The position numbers were made by a program, and so were the translations under genes. DNA of 64,000 nucleotides. Source: Streptomyces sp. NRRL B-3428. GTDB lineage: Bacteria; Actinomycetota; Actinomycetes; Streptomycetales; Streptomycetaceae. The notes under the pieces were generated by a model. It had not been told where the DNA came from, searched no databases, and saw only the letters and a program-made list of their open reading frames with translations. Each line of letters opens with the position of its first letter. Within the stretch, counting starts at the first letter, position 1. Shown here piece after piece: positions 16,862 through 24,241 of this stretch. Where the stretch lies: positions 124,001 through 188,000 of the forward strand of contig JOGW01000021.1 in NCBI GenBank assembly GCA_000721375.1, given 5' to 3'.

Positions 16862-17605
16862 ATGAAGCGCAGCAACATCGTCATCGCCGGCGTCGCAGTG
16901 GCCACCCTGGTCGCAGGCGGCAGCGCCTACGCCTTCGCCACGGGCACCGAGGCGAACACGGGCAGCGCGGCTTCGCTGGAGAACGACAACCGCGACGACA
17001 ACCGCGACGACGACCGAGGGACCTCCAAGACGGCGGCGTCCGCGAAGGACTCCGCCGCCTCGGCCGGCTCCGGTTCGTCCTCCTCCTCCTCCTCGGCCTC
17101 CTCTGCCTCCTCCGCCTCCAAGCTCACCGCCGCCCAGGCGATCGACGCGGCCCTGAAGGCCCAGGCCGGCACCGCCGTCTCCGCGGATCTGGACGACGAC
17201 GACTCCCGTGACTGGCAGGTCGAGATCCTCGGCTCCGGCTCCACCTGGTACGAGATCAAGGTCGACGCGAAGACCGGCAGGATCCTCGCCAAGGAGACCG
17301 ACCGCGACGACGATGACGACGCCCGCGAGGCCCGTACGGCCCTGAAGGGCGCCACGGTCTCCGCCAAGCAGGCCGCCGAGATCGCCTCCGCCAAGGGCTT
17401 CGTCACCTCGGTCGACCTCGACGGCGACGACGACCGCGGCACCGAGTCCTGGGACGTCGAGACCACCGACGCCAAGGGCCAGGAGCGGGACTGGAACGTG
17501 GACCTGAAGTCCTCGCGTATCAGCGAGGACCGCGACGACCGCGACGACCGGGCGGACGACCGCAACGACCGTGACGACAACGACGACCGTGACGACAACG
17601 ACTGA
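16862..17605 (+). CDS. Secreted acidic PepSY-domain protein
   Basis: A 247-residue exported protein. Lipid/secretion-type N-terminus MKRSNIVIAGVAVATLVAGG, then an Asp/Asn/Arg-rich linker, a serine-rich stretch (about residues 75-95), and two PepSY repeats (near 97-160 and 168-225; AAQAIDAALKAQ and SAKQAAEIASAKG mark their helices). The last ~30 residues are repeated DDRD/DDND units. PepSY proteins are thought to modulate extracytoplasmic proteases or sense envelope state and are often controlled by two-component systems. GGAGGA lies eight bases before the ATG. The acidic tail may bind cations. Confidence 0.82.
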   Translation: MKRSNIVIAGVAVATLVAGGSAYAFATGTEANTGSAASLENDNRDDNRDDDRGTSKTAASAKDSAASAGSGSSSSSSSASSASSASKLTAAQAIDAALKAQAGTAVSADLDDDDSRDWQVEILGSGSTWYEIKVDAKTGRILAKETDRDDDDDAREARTALKGATVSAKQAAEIASAKGFVTSVDLDGDDDRGTESWDVETTDAKGQERDWNVDLKSSRISEDRDDRDDRADDRNDRDDNDDRDDND

Positions 17606-17704
17606 GGCCGCCTGACCTCACGGGATCCCCCGATCTCACGATCCCCGATCCACCGCGGCTCCCACCGCCGCAGCCCCCGAAGCCCCCGAAGCCGCCGGGT
17701 CCCC

Positions 17705-17949
17705 CTACGTGACCGGCGGCTTCACCGCTCCCCGCCCAGCACCCCCCACGCCCAAGCCACCCGCCGGATACGGCAGTCCGGCGGCGTCGGCTGTCAGGTA
17801 GGAGGAGCGGGATCGCACCAGATCGATCAACTGGTCCGTCGGCACGACCACGGTGTGCTCGGTCGAACCACGCTCCGGGCCGGCGAACCACGGCGTCAGC
17901 GGCCCGTACTGCCACGCTCTCTCCAGGCCGTATCGCTCGCACCCCTGAG
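17705..17949 (-). pseudogene. Remnant of a SAM-dependent methyltransferase C-terminal region (tentative)
   Basis: The minus-strand frame reads WQYGPLTPWF...ERGSTEHTVVVPTDQL IDLVRSRSSYLTA before drifting into low-complexity residues. The DLVRSRSSYLTA block resembles the region near the C-terminus of many Streptomyces class I methyltransferases. The SAM-binding N-terminal two-thirds is absent and no start with a ribosome site is seen, so this is read as a decayed fragment. The family assignment rests on one motif. Confidence 0.35.
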
Positions 17950-17967
17950 ATGAGTACTGGTACTCAT
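17950..17967. promoter_or_regulatory. 18-bp perfect palindrome, TetR-type operator candidate
   Basis: ATGAGTAC-TG-GTACTCAT is a perfect 8-bp inverted repeat around a 2-bp centre, the geometry of TetR-family operators. It lies 33 bp before the likely start of the small membrane protein gene. No TetR gene is in the neighbourhood. Confidence 0.5.
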
Positions 17968-18000
17968 GCCGCGTGGTCACCCAAGAGGCAGGCTGCATCC

Positions 18001-18327
18001 ATGGACAGCTCGAGACTGGTCGACGTCCTCATTGCCCTGGGAGCCGCGTCACTGGTGCTCGGGCTCCTGCTGCTGTGCGTGGCGTCGTGGATGTATGCCG
18101 CCTTTTCGAACGGTGATTGGGGCACCACACCCGCGCCGTCTGCCCGCGTCGCCCTTTTCCTGACCGCCGCGGCAACCACGCTCGTGGCTCCGCCACTACT
18201 GATCTGGCTCGCCTGGGTCCACGACCTGTGGCTCACGGTGTCAGCTCAGCTTGCGCTGCCCTTCCTGATCCTTCTCTGGTTGGACAGGCGCCGCAATTGG
18301 CGCCCCCGGTTCCTGCGACGCCGCTGA
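18001..18327 (+). CDS. Small three-segment membrane protein
   Basis: A 108-residue protein with about three hydrophobic segments (residues ~9-34, ~46-64, ~68-90) and an Arg-rich C-terminal tail (DRRRNWRPRFLRRR). No family recognised. The ATG is chosen because AGGCAGG lies a few bases upstream and because the longer frame (from 17950) begins inside the palindrome. The palindrome just upstream suggests repressor control. Confidence 0.55.
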   Translation: MDSSRLVDVLIALGAASLVLGLLLLCVASWMYAAFSNGDWGTTPAPSARVALFLTAAATTLVAPPLLIWLAWVHDLWLTVSAQLALPFLILLWLDRRRNWRPRFLRRR

Positions 18328-18361
18328 ACTGACCGGCAGGACGTACTGATCGCTTCAATGA

Positions 18362-18438
18362 CCGGACAACAAAGAAGCCCCGGACCGATGGCCTGGGGCT
18401 TTCTTCTGGAGCGGGTGACGAGAATCGAACTCGCGCTC
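18362..18438. repeat. Distal attachment-site copy (77-bp direct repeat)
   Basis: Identical to 20238-20314 except at 18387 (G versus A). It contains a truncated tRNA-Gly 3' end (CCA, acceptor 3' strand, T-arm, variable loop) and the tRNA terminator hairpin, then diverges where the anticodon arm should begin. It marks the far end of the island. Confidence 0.9.
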
Positions 18439-18480
18439 CGGCCAACCTGGCACGGGTCTGGCACGAGGTGCGTCGAAGCG

Positions 18481-18798
18481 TCAGTCGTCGAACTCGAAGC
18501 CGGAAGCCTCCGCTCGGGCAATGATGCCGCGGACTGCCTCGGGGCTTGTGATGACGGGCTCCATGACGGCTTTGAGCTGTGTGAGGTCGCTTGAGCTGCC
18601 GAGCGCGCAGAACATGCCGCCCTCGCTGTCGAATTCGAGCCGCTCAGCAACCTCCGGCCAGACGAACTGTACGAGGCCTTCCCAGAAGTACCCGTTCGGC
18701 TCGTGACCGGCGGCCACAATCGCGGTGTCCGCAACTTGGTCGCCGGCTGTCAACGTCAGCGAGTGCTCGCCGTCGAAGTCATGGAGTTTCATGCTCAT
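18481..18798 (-). CDS. Imm51-like immunity protein
   Basis: A 105-residue soluble protein. The pattern GHEPNGYFWEGLVQFV, then a central FDSEGGMFCALGSS block, and a C-terminal helix ending IARAEASGFEFDD resembles the Imm51 family, immunity proteins found beside polymorphic toxins. No toxin gene adjoins it, so it may be an orphan that protects against toxins of neighbours. It is the first gene inside the distal end of the tRNA-Gly island. An alternative start lies two codons downstream. The family call is from pattern memory, not a search. Confidence 0.55.
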   Translation of the reverse strand: MSMKLHDFDGEHSLTLTAGDQVADTAIVAAGHEPNGYFWEGLVQFVWPEVAERLEFDSEGGMFCALGSSSDLTQLKAVMEPVITSPEAVRGIIARAEASGFEFDD

Positions 18799-18934
18799 GG
18801 CGGGACTCTCTCACGCCCCCGTGGGCGGGCTGTTGGGCGCGAACGGTCACGGGCCGCTCTCGGTTCTCATCCCCGCCGCTGACCGTTGTTCCCAAGCATT
18901 CCCACTCGACCGGCACACGAGGGACCCGCGAGCC

Positions 18935-19447
18935 TCATGAGCGTTCGGGTCCCGCTACCTCTCGCCTGGCCGGGAGCTCCCGGGCAGCCCGGATGATGTC
19001 GCTCTTGATCTCGTCCATCGAGGCCAGGCCATCCGCGAGACCGGAGGCAGCTCTGGCGCCTTCGACGATGCCCTGGAGCTGCTCGGGGTAGTCCAGGAGC
19101 ATGGCTACGCGCCACCAGATCAAATCCGCGCCTTCTGCCGGGTCCAGCTTTCCGTCGAGGATGAGCCCCGCCCACCAGTGAGCCTTTGTCAACAGAGCTT
19201 GATCCTCGTCGCCTGGTAGCTCAGGAACCATGCCGAGCTCTTCCAGGACCTGGTCGAAGAGCTCGGATGCCTCCGGCTCCTCTCGCCGAGTCAGGCCGGC
19301 GAGCATCGGGAGAGAGGGGCTGTCCACGCCCGCCAGCAGGGCTTCGAGTCCGGCCTCGATCAGTCGGTTCGATCCCACCTGATCTCCGGCAGCACGCTCG
19401 ATGGCGAGCCAGCGCAACGGCGCAAGTCGATCATCCGAGTCGGCCAT
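18935..19447 (-). CDS. Hypothetical soluble protein in the tRNA-Gly island
   Basis: A 170-residue, acidic, helical protein with no signal peptide or membrane segment. Notable blocks are LAGLTRREEPEASELFDQVL, KAHWWAGLILDGKLDP and LIWWRVAMLLDYPEQLQ. The layout is like Streptomyces proteins encoded near toxin-immunity loci, but no function can be named. AGGGG lies about seven bases before the ATG at 19447; a longer frame from 19489 is possible. Lower third-position GC than the core genes fits acquired DNA. Confidence 0.6.
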   Translation of the reverse strand: MADSDDRLAPLRWLAIERAAGDQVGSNRLIEAGLEALLAGVDSPSLPMLAGLTRREEPEASELFDQVLEELGMVPELPGDEDQALLTKAHWWAGLILDGKLDPAEGADLIWWRVAMLLDYPEQLQGIVEGARAASGLADGLASMDEIKSDIIRAARELPARREVAGPERS

Positions 19448-19579
19448 GGAATACCCCTGTTCGTCCCTGTCAGCCTGCCTGACGAACATCCGCGTCTGCC
19501 AGCGAGTTTCCGGTGCACAACGTGAGATCGCCGTGGAGCCGGCCGCCCCTTGCCCGACTGCTGCGTGCCTTGAACTCGA

Positions 19580-20050
19580 TCAGTTGTCGAACCAGACCAC
19601 GAGACGGACGTTCTCGGATCCGTGCCGTTCGGCGAGGATCCGCATAACCGTCCAGACATCGCCCCAATCCGCACCACGCACTGCCTCACGCCGGGTGAGC
19701 CGCTTGTACCCCTCAGTCCCTGTGACCGATTCCAGCTCACCCCAGTCGACCTCGGCCAGTTCAGCCCAGCTGATCCAGGAAGGACTGTGAGAGTCTTCCC
19801 GCTCCCACTCAAAGGCCCGTGCGACAGCCCGGGATGCGTCCTCAGGGAACCCTCGCTGCGCGGCAGCAGGCTCGAACGACCGTCCACGAACACCGAAGAG
19901 GCAACCGAAGGCCTCATAGGACCGGGCGTCATAGACATGATCGAGGGCCATCGCAGGATGCCAACGCAAGAACAGCTCATCGTCCTCAGGTTCGGAGCTG
20001 TCGATGTAACTGTTCTTGACCTCGATGAATCCGTGGATATCTGTGCCCAT
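19580..20050 (-). CDS. Hypothetical protein of the MGTDIHGFIEV phage/island family
   Basis: A 156-residue soluble protein opening with MGTDIHGFIEV, a start shared by a family of uncharacterised proteins in phages and bacterial islands. Trp-rich centre (WISWAELAEVDWGELE) and an end with NVRLVVWFDN. No catalytic motif recognised. It is the island gene nearest the intact tRNA-Gly and is read in the same direction as its two neighbours. Confidence 0.65.
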   Translation of the reverse strand: MGTDIHGFIEVKNSYIDSSEPEDDELFLRWHPAMALDHVYDARSYEAFGCLFGVRGRSFEPAAAQRGFPEDASRAVARAFEWEREDSHSPSWISWAELAEVDWGELESVTGTEGYKRLTRREAVRGADWGDVWTVMRILAERHGSENVRLVVWFDN

Positions 20051-20237
20051 GGAAGCGATCTTTCCCGGCGATCGGACTACCGACCAGCAGATACCTCAGT
20101 CACGCCGGCCGGATTCAAGTTCCGTTGTCCGCACGCTTGATGGCCAGAATCCAGGCCGTCCTCGCGTATGACCGCACCCGCTAGGACACGGAACGAAGCG
20201 GCATTGCACGGATCTGGCACGAGATCCTTAGACCGGT

Positions 20238-20314
20238 CCGGACAACAAAGAAGCCCCGGACCAATGGCCTGGGGCTTTCTTCTGGAGCGGGTGACGAGAA
20301 TCGAACTCGCGCTC
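20238..20314. repeat. Proximal attachment-site copy (77-bp direct repeat)
   Basis: Overlaps the 3' 32 nt of the intact tRNA-Gly gene and its terminator. Its partner is 18362-18438. Confidence 0.9.
20251..20277 (-). terminator. tRNA-Gly terminator
   Basis: AAGCCCC / GGGGCTT stem just downstream of the tRNA 3' end, followed on the minus strand by CTTTGTTGT. The same hairpin is present in the distal repeat copy. Confidence 0.65.
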
Positions 20315-20356
20315 TGAGCTTGGGAAGCTCATGTTCTACCATTAAACTACACCCGC
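20283..20356 (-). tRNA. tRNA-Gly (anticodon CCC)
   Basis: On the minus strand the gene folds as a standard cloverleaf: acceptor GCGGGTG/CACCCGC, D-arm GTTT...GAAC, anticodon stem TGAGC/GCTCA with loop TTCCCAA (anticodon CCC), 4-nt variable loop, T-arm GCGAG-TTCGATT-CTCGT, discriminator T and an encoded CCA. It reads GGG codons. Its 3' end is an integration site. Confidence 0.95.
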
Positions 20357-20403
20357 ATAACACGCGGCCGATGAGCAGCGCATCGTCGCACACGATACCC
20401 CAT

Positions 20404-20437
20404 GACAGGCCCCCGGTGCAGAGACCGGGGGCCTGTC
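20404..20437. terminator. Strong hairpin upstream of tRNA-Gly
   Basis: A perfect 14-bp stem (GACAGGCCCCCGGT / ACCGGGGGCCTGTC) with a 6-nt loop. It lies between the divergent tRNA-Gly and zinc-ribbon genes, an odd place for a terminator. It may insulate the two units or be left from an earlier gene order. Confidence 0.6.
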
Positions 20438-20597
20438 ACGTTCCGGGCGCGAGCACGCACCGGCGCGATGCGGCTGTGGAGCAACGGAGTTGGGGGCGTA
20501 CCGTTGGCGCGCGGAGTGCCGTCTGGAGTCGCGTCCCTTTCATCCCGTAATGTGAGCTTTCGCCGTCATTGATGTGGGGAAGGGACCCGAGGACTTG

Positions 20598-20759
20598 ATG
20601 GAGCGCACCGTCGTCCGCTGTGCCGAGGGGCACGTGTTCAGCACCGTTTCGTTTCCGATGCAGCAGGCCGATCGTCTCGGCCCCGGGCGGCTGATCCGCT
20701 GTCCACGCTGCGCCAGGCTCCGGCATTCCGTGCCGGTGGAATCGGCCAAGCAGCACTGA
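20598..20759 (+). CDS. Small zinc-ribbon-like protein
   Basis: A 53-residue protein with a CAEGH pair near the N-terminus and CPRC in the C-terminal half, a likely Cys3His or Cys4-type zinc ribbon. GAGGA lies five bases before the ATG. No partner is evident; it precedes dcd by 94 bp. Small single zinc ribbons of this sort in Streptomyces have no assigned role. Confidence 0.65.
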   Translation: MERTVVRCAEGHVFSTVSFPMQQADRLGPGRLIRCPRCARLRHSVPVESAKQH

Positions 20760-20853
20760 CACCGGCAGGACAGCAGCAGGGCAACAGCAGGACAGCAGCG
20801 CGCGGGTGCCGCCGGATTTCGGTGGGCCCGCGCGCTCTGCGTATCCTCGCTAC

Positions 20854-21429
20854 GTGCTTCTCTCAGACAAGGACATCCGGGCCGAGATCGATGCCGGACG
20901 CGTACGGATCGATCCCTTCGACGAATCCATGGTGCAGCCGTCGAGCATCGACGTGCGCCTCGACCGCTTCTTCCGGGTGTTCGAGAACCACCGCTACCCG
21001 CACATCGACCCTGCCATCGAGCAGGCCGATCTGACGCGGACGGTCGAGCCGGAGGGCGACGAGCCGTTCATCCTGCACCCCGGTGAGTTCGTCCTCGCAT
21101 CGACGTACGAGGTCATCACGCTCCCCGACGATCTCGCCAGCCGCCTCGAAGGCAAGTCCAGCCTCGGCCGGCTCGGGCTCGTCACGCACTCCACCGCCGG
21201 CTTCATCGACCCGGGCTTCTCCGGGCACGTGACGCTCGAGCTGTCGAACCTCGCCACGCTGCCGATCAAGCTCTGGCCGGGCATGAAGATCGGCCAGCTC
21301 TGCATGTTCCGGTTGTCGTCCCCGGCCGAATTCCCCTACGGCAGCGAGCGTTACGGCTCCCGCTACCAGGGGCAGCGCGGCCCGACCGCCTCCCGCTCCT
21401 TCCTCAACTTCCACCGCACCCAAGTCTGA
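20854..21429 (+). CDS. dcd: dCTP deaminase
   Basis: A 191-residue enzyme that converts dCTP to dUTP on the route to dTMP. The GTG start ([12 protein letters not shown]) gives the standard family length. Conserved blocks: [15 protein letters not shown], the catalytic core [20 protein letters not shown] with its essential Glu, and GSRYQGQ near the C-terminus. Actinobacterial Dcd can be bifunctional (dCTP deaminase and dUTPase), which is not decided here. It is followed after 20 bp by a phosphoribosyltransferase in the same direction. Confidence 0.95.
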   Translation: MLLSDKDIRAEIDAGRVRIDPFDESMVQPSSIDVRLDRFFRVFENHRYPHIDPAIEQADLTRTVEPEGDEPFILHPGEFVLASTYEVITLPDDLASRLEGKSSLGRLGLVTHSTAGFIDPGFSGHVTLELSNLATLPIKLWPGMKIGQLCMFRLSSPAEFPYGSERYGSRYQGQRGPTASRSFLNFHRTQV

Positions 21430-21449
21430 GACCGGGAACGAACAGCACC

Positions 21450-21953
21450 ATGAGCGCCGCAGACGTACGCGAGAACCTGACCTACGAGGGCTTCGGCAAG
21501 GCCGTGCGCCAGCTCGCGCAGACCATCGCCGACGACGGCTACCAGCCGGACATCGTCCTGAGCATCGCCCGCGGCGGCGTCTTCGTCGCGGGCGGTCTGG
21601 CGTACGCGCTGGACTGCAAGAACATCCACCTGGTGAATGTGGAGTTCTACACGGGGGTTGGTACGACGCTGGAGATGCCGGTCATGCTGGCGCCCGTCCC
21701 CAGCGCGATCGACTTCACCGACAAGAAGGTCCTGATCACGGACGACGTCGCCGACACCGGCAAGACGCTCAAGCTTGTCCACGACTTCTGCCTCGACACG
21801 GTGGCCGAGGTCCGCTCCGCGGTGATCTACGAGAAGTCGCACTCGCTGGTGAAGTGCGAGTACGTGTGGAAGCGCACGGACGAGTGGATCAACTTCCCCT
21901 GGAGCGTGGAGCCTCCCGTCGTACGGCGTGACGGACAGGTGCTCGACGCCTAG
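21450..21953 (+). CDS. Phosphoribosyltransferase family protein
   Basis: A 167-residue type I phosphoribosyltransferase. The PRPP-binding loop is VLITDDVADTGKTL (about residues 93-106), and LSIARGGVFVAGGLAY holds the pyrophosphate loop. The closest experimentally known relatives are hypoxanthine/xanthine-type enzymes, but the acceptor base cannot be read from the sequence. It probably forms a two-gene nucleotide-metabolism operon with dcd. A strong terminator follows. Confidence 0.85.
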   Translation: MSAADVRENLTYEGFGKAVRQLAQTIADDGYQPDIVLSIARGGVFVAGGLAYALDCKNIHLVNVEFYTGVGTTLEMPVMLAPVPSAIDFTDKKVLITDDVADTGKTLKLVHDFCLDTVAEVRSAVIYEKSHSLVKCEYVWKRTDEWINFPWSVEPPVVRRDGQVLDA

Positions 21954-21981
21954 AGCGGCGCACAGCGACTACGAGTACGGC

Positions 21982-22022
21982 GGAGGGGCCGGCCGATCGG
22001 AATCCGATCGGCCGGCCCCTCC
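21982..22022. terminator. Bidirectional terminator (19-bp perfect stem)
   Basis: GGAGGGGCCGGCCGATCGG pairs perfectly with CCGATCGGCCGGCCCCTCC across AAT. It sits between the convergent phosphoribosyltransferase and Yip1 genes. Confidence 0.88.
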
Positions 22023-22048
22023 TCGTATGCCCGAAAGGCTCAAGACCC

Positions 22049-23041
22049 CTAGAACGTCCCGAGCTTGATGATCGAGAGCAGTGCGATCAGCTGGATCGCG
22101 CTCGCGCCGAGCGCCCGCGGCCAGGGCAGGTCGTGGGACTTGGAGACCATGGTCGTCAACAGGGCCGCCGCGCCCAGCCATGTGGCCCAGCCGAGGATCT
22201 GGACCAGCGGGGCGTCGCCGCCGAGGAACATCGCGAAGATCAGGCGGGGGGCGTCCGTAAGCGACATGATCAGCATCGAGAGGCCGACCGTCGGCTGCCA
22301 CGCGCCGTCGCCGCCGAGCTGACGGGCCACGGTGTGGGTGACGACGCCGAGCACGAAGCCGGCGAGGACGATCGCGACGCCCGTCGTCAGGACGATCGGG
22401 ACGCTGGTCGCGAGCGTCGCGTTGATCGCGTCCTCGCGGGCGCCGTCGAAGCCGAAGACCGCGAGCAGACCGTAGACGAAGGTGACCAGGACGGCCGGCA
22501 CCCACATCGTGTGGTCGCGCATCTGCAGATACGTCGGGTTCGGACGCAGGATCACCCCGCTGACCAGCTGCTTCCAGTGCAGCCGTGGACCGATCGGCGC
22601 GGGCGCCGCGCCGGCCCGGTAGGTGCCGCCCTGGTGGTACGGGTCCTCGCCGACGGAGAACGCCTGGGTGTGGCCCGGGTTGTTCTGCGCCGCGTACGGG
22701 TCCTGGTGCGGCTGCTGGTACGGGTCGCCGAAGTACTCCGGCTCGCCCTGCCCGCCGCCGTGTCCCTGCCCGCCGCCGTATCCCTGGCCACTGCCGTATC
22801 TCTGCGGACCGCCGTATCCCTGCCCCGGGTGACCACCGGCCTGCGGCCACTGTCCGGGCTGCTGCGGGTACCCACCGGGGGACTGCTGCTGCGGGTACGG
22901 GGGCGCTGCGGGGCGGCCGTACGGCTGCTGTTGACCGTACGGCTGCTGTTGACCGTACGGCTGCTGCTGCGGGTTGTGTTGCGGGCGCGGGGACGCGGGG
23001 CGATTGCCCCGGCCGCCGCGGCCGATCCTGAATCCAGCCAC
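22049..23041 (-). CDS. Yip1-family membrane protein with Gln/Gly/Tyr-rich N-terminus
   Basis: A 330-residue protein. The first ~150 residues are low complexity with three QQPYG repeats, then GYGG/GHGG repeats, so likely disordered and cytosolic. From about residue 160 a Yip1-type domain with five hydrophobic segments begins (WVPAVLVTFVYGLLAVFGF, PIVLTTGVAIVLAGFVLG and later ones). Bacterial Yip1 proteins have no settled role. The 18-bp DNA repeats that encode QQPYG may vary in number. Confidence 0.8.
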   Translation of the reverse strand: MAGFRIGRGGRGNRPASPRPQHNPQQQPYGQQQPYGQQQPYGRPAAPPYPQQQSPGGYPQQPGQWPQAGGHPGQGYGGPQRYGSGQGYGGGQGHGGGQGEPEYFGDPYQQPHQDPYAAQNNPGHTQAFSVGEDPYHQGGTYRAGAAPAPIGPRLHWKQLVSGVILRPNPTYLQMRDHTMWVPAVLVTFVYGLLAVFGFDGAREDAINATLATSVPIVLTTGVAIVLAGFVLGVVTHTVARQLGGDGAWQPTVGLSMLIMSLTDAPRLIFAMFLGGDAPLVQILGWATWLGAAALLTTMVSKSHDLPWPRALGASAIQLIALLSIIKLGTF

Positions 23042-23369
23042 GTCATCGAACGTACCCGCTTCTGCTGTGCGGGGGGCCGGGGCGGCCGGATTACGGGGGG
23101 TTTGCGGCTGAGCTGTGACAACCCCTAAGGGAGCCCTGACGGGATAACCCCACCGTCGGACGCTGATTGAAAGCTGTCCGTTTTACTGGGTTGCTGCCAT
23201 GTATCGGGCTGGTTGTTACATTACGTACGGCTTACGCAGACATCGTCCCCGTAGCGTCGAGGGCGTAGAGGTTCGAGGGCGTAGAGGCTCAAGGACACGG
23301 AAGTTCGAGGACACGGAAGTTCGCGGACGCAGAAGTCAGTCAGCGCGAGTCAGTCAAGGACAGGACGTC
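23042..23369. other. 328-bp divergent intergenic region
   Basis: No gene seen. It should hold promoters for the Yip1 gene (-) and the secreted protein gene (+). It has an AT-richer stretch at 23170-23232 and a five-unit 16-bp repeat at 23263-23339. Confidence 0.5.
23263..23339. repeat. Degenerate 16-bp tandem repeat
   Basis: Units GCGTAGAGGTTCGAGG (23263-23278), GCGTAGAGGCTCAAGG (23279-23294), ACACGGAAGTTCGAGG (23295-23310), ACACGGAAGTTCGCGG (23311-23326) and a partial fifth. It lies just before the secreted-protein start. Confidence 0.85.
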
Positions 23370-24074
23370 ATGCGAGGCCAGGTAGCCATCCGTCACGCCG
23401 TGCGCACCGCCGCCGTCACCACCGGCGTGATCGCCGCGGTCGCCGTGCCGACCAGCGCCGCGGTCGCCGCACCGACGAGTGCGGCCATCGCCGCGCCGGG
23501 GACGCCGGCCGCGACCCGCGCCGCGTCCTCCTCCGTGTCCCCGGCCCCCAAGTCCCCGGCCCCCAAGAGCGACCGCGTCCGCATCACCATGCCGGACGGC
23601 CGGCTCGCCACCCTCCGCAAGGACGGCCCGCGCGCCGACATCGCGATGCCGAACGGCAACCGCCTCGGTCATGTCGACGCCAAGAACCCGAGCGTCCACA
23701 ACGACGGCTGGACGTACAAGATCGTGCGGGACGGCCGTATCGCCAAGTTCGTCGTGATCGACGGACGGGGCGGGGGCTGCAGCTGGGTGTACGACTTCCG
23801 GGGCCGGCTGATCGAGAAGTACTCGGTGGACCGCGGCGAACCGGCCAAGCGCGCCGGCGGCACCAGGGCCTCCGCCTACCGGGAACAGACCATGGGCACC
23901 ACCGTCCCGCTGGGCAGCGTCCAGGCCGGTGCGCAGGACACGGCGCAGGACGTACGTGAGGTGAGCACCCCGCTGGTCGTCGCGGGCGGCGCTCTCGCGG
24001 CGGCGGGTGCGGCGGGCTTCGGCTTCGCGTTCCTGCGGCGGCGCGGTGACGCGGAGGCCACCACAAGGCGCTGA
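23370..24074 (+). CDS. Secreted, C-terminally anchored hypothetical protein
   Basis: A 234-residue exported protein: MRGQVAIRHAVRTAAVTTGV signal region, an Ala/Pro/Ser-rich linker, a globular core of short beta repeats (VRITMPDGRLATL, AKFVVIDGRGGGCSWVYDFRG) and a C-terminal membrane anchor (VVAGGALAAAGAAGFGFAFL) followed by RRR. The layout suggests a wall- or membrane-attached surface protein, but no family is recognised. AAGGACAGGA supports this ATG; a longer upstream frame would run through the 16-bp repeats and is rejected. Confidence 0.72.
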   Translation: MRGQVAIRHAVRTAAVTTGVIAAVAVPTSAAVAAPTSAAIAAPGTPAATRAASSSVSPAPKSPAPKSDRVRITMPDGRLATLRKDGPRADIAMPNGNRLGHVDAKNPSVHNDGWTYKIVRDGRIAKFVVIDGRGGGCSWVYDFRGRLIEKYSVDRGEPAKRAGGTRASAYREQTMGTTVPLGSVQAGAQDTAQDVREVSTPLVVAGGALAAAGAAGFGFAFLRRRGDAEATTRR

Positions 24075-24075
24075 G

Positions 24076-24153
24076 CCACCGGCGCCCGCACAAGGCGCCG
24101 ACCACCGGCGCCCGCACAAGGCGCCGACCACCAGGCGTCCACCACAGGGCGCC
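24076..24153. repeat. 26-bp tandem repeat that echoes the preceding gene's 3' end
   Basis: Two exact 26-bp units (24076-24101, 24102-24127) and a degraded third. Each ends CACAAGGCGCCGA, nearly identical to the last bases of the gene (CACAAGGCGCTGA with its stop). Confidence 0.85.
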
Positions 24154-24162
24154 CCAAGAACT

Positions 24163-24198
24163 GACTGAGGGGGCCGGCACGGGGCGGCCCCCTCAGTC
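24163..24198. terminator. Bidirectional terminator
   Basis: A perfect 14-bp stem GACTGAGGGGGCCG / CGGCCCCCTCAGTC with an 8-nt loop between the convergent secreted-protein and Fe-S reductase genes. Confidence 0.8.
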
Positions 24199-24241
24199 AT
24201 CCGTACAACCCGCTGTTACTTCACGGGGCTACATCACGGGG

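Larger units (their letters stand above)
17606..18000. other. 395-bp region without an intact gene
   Basis: Positions 17606-17704 are C-rich and appear empty. 17705-17949 hold a degraded methyltransferase-like frame on the minus strand. 17950-17967 is a perfect palindrome. No intact gene is visible. Confidence 0.5.
18362..20314. mobile_element. 1.9-kb island at tRNA-Gly, probable remnant of an integrated element
   Basis: The segment is bounded by 77-bp direct repeats (18362-18438 and 20238-20314) that differ at one base and include the last 32 nt of the tRNA-Gly gene. It holds three minus-strand genes (Imm51-like and two unknowns) and no integrase, excisionase or replication gene. The layout is that expected of a site-specific element that lost its mobility genes and kept cargo. 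Confidence 0.65.

Noticed and set aside
20181..20393. 70-residue minus-strand frame across tRNA-Gly
   Set aside because: It reads through the tRNA and its terminator; the peptide is a translated tRNA artefact, and a similar one appears at the duplicate at 18233-18445.
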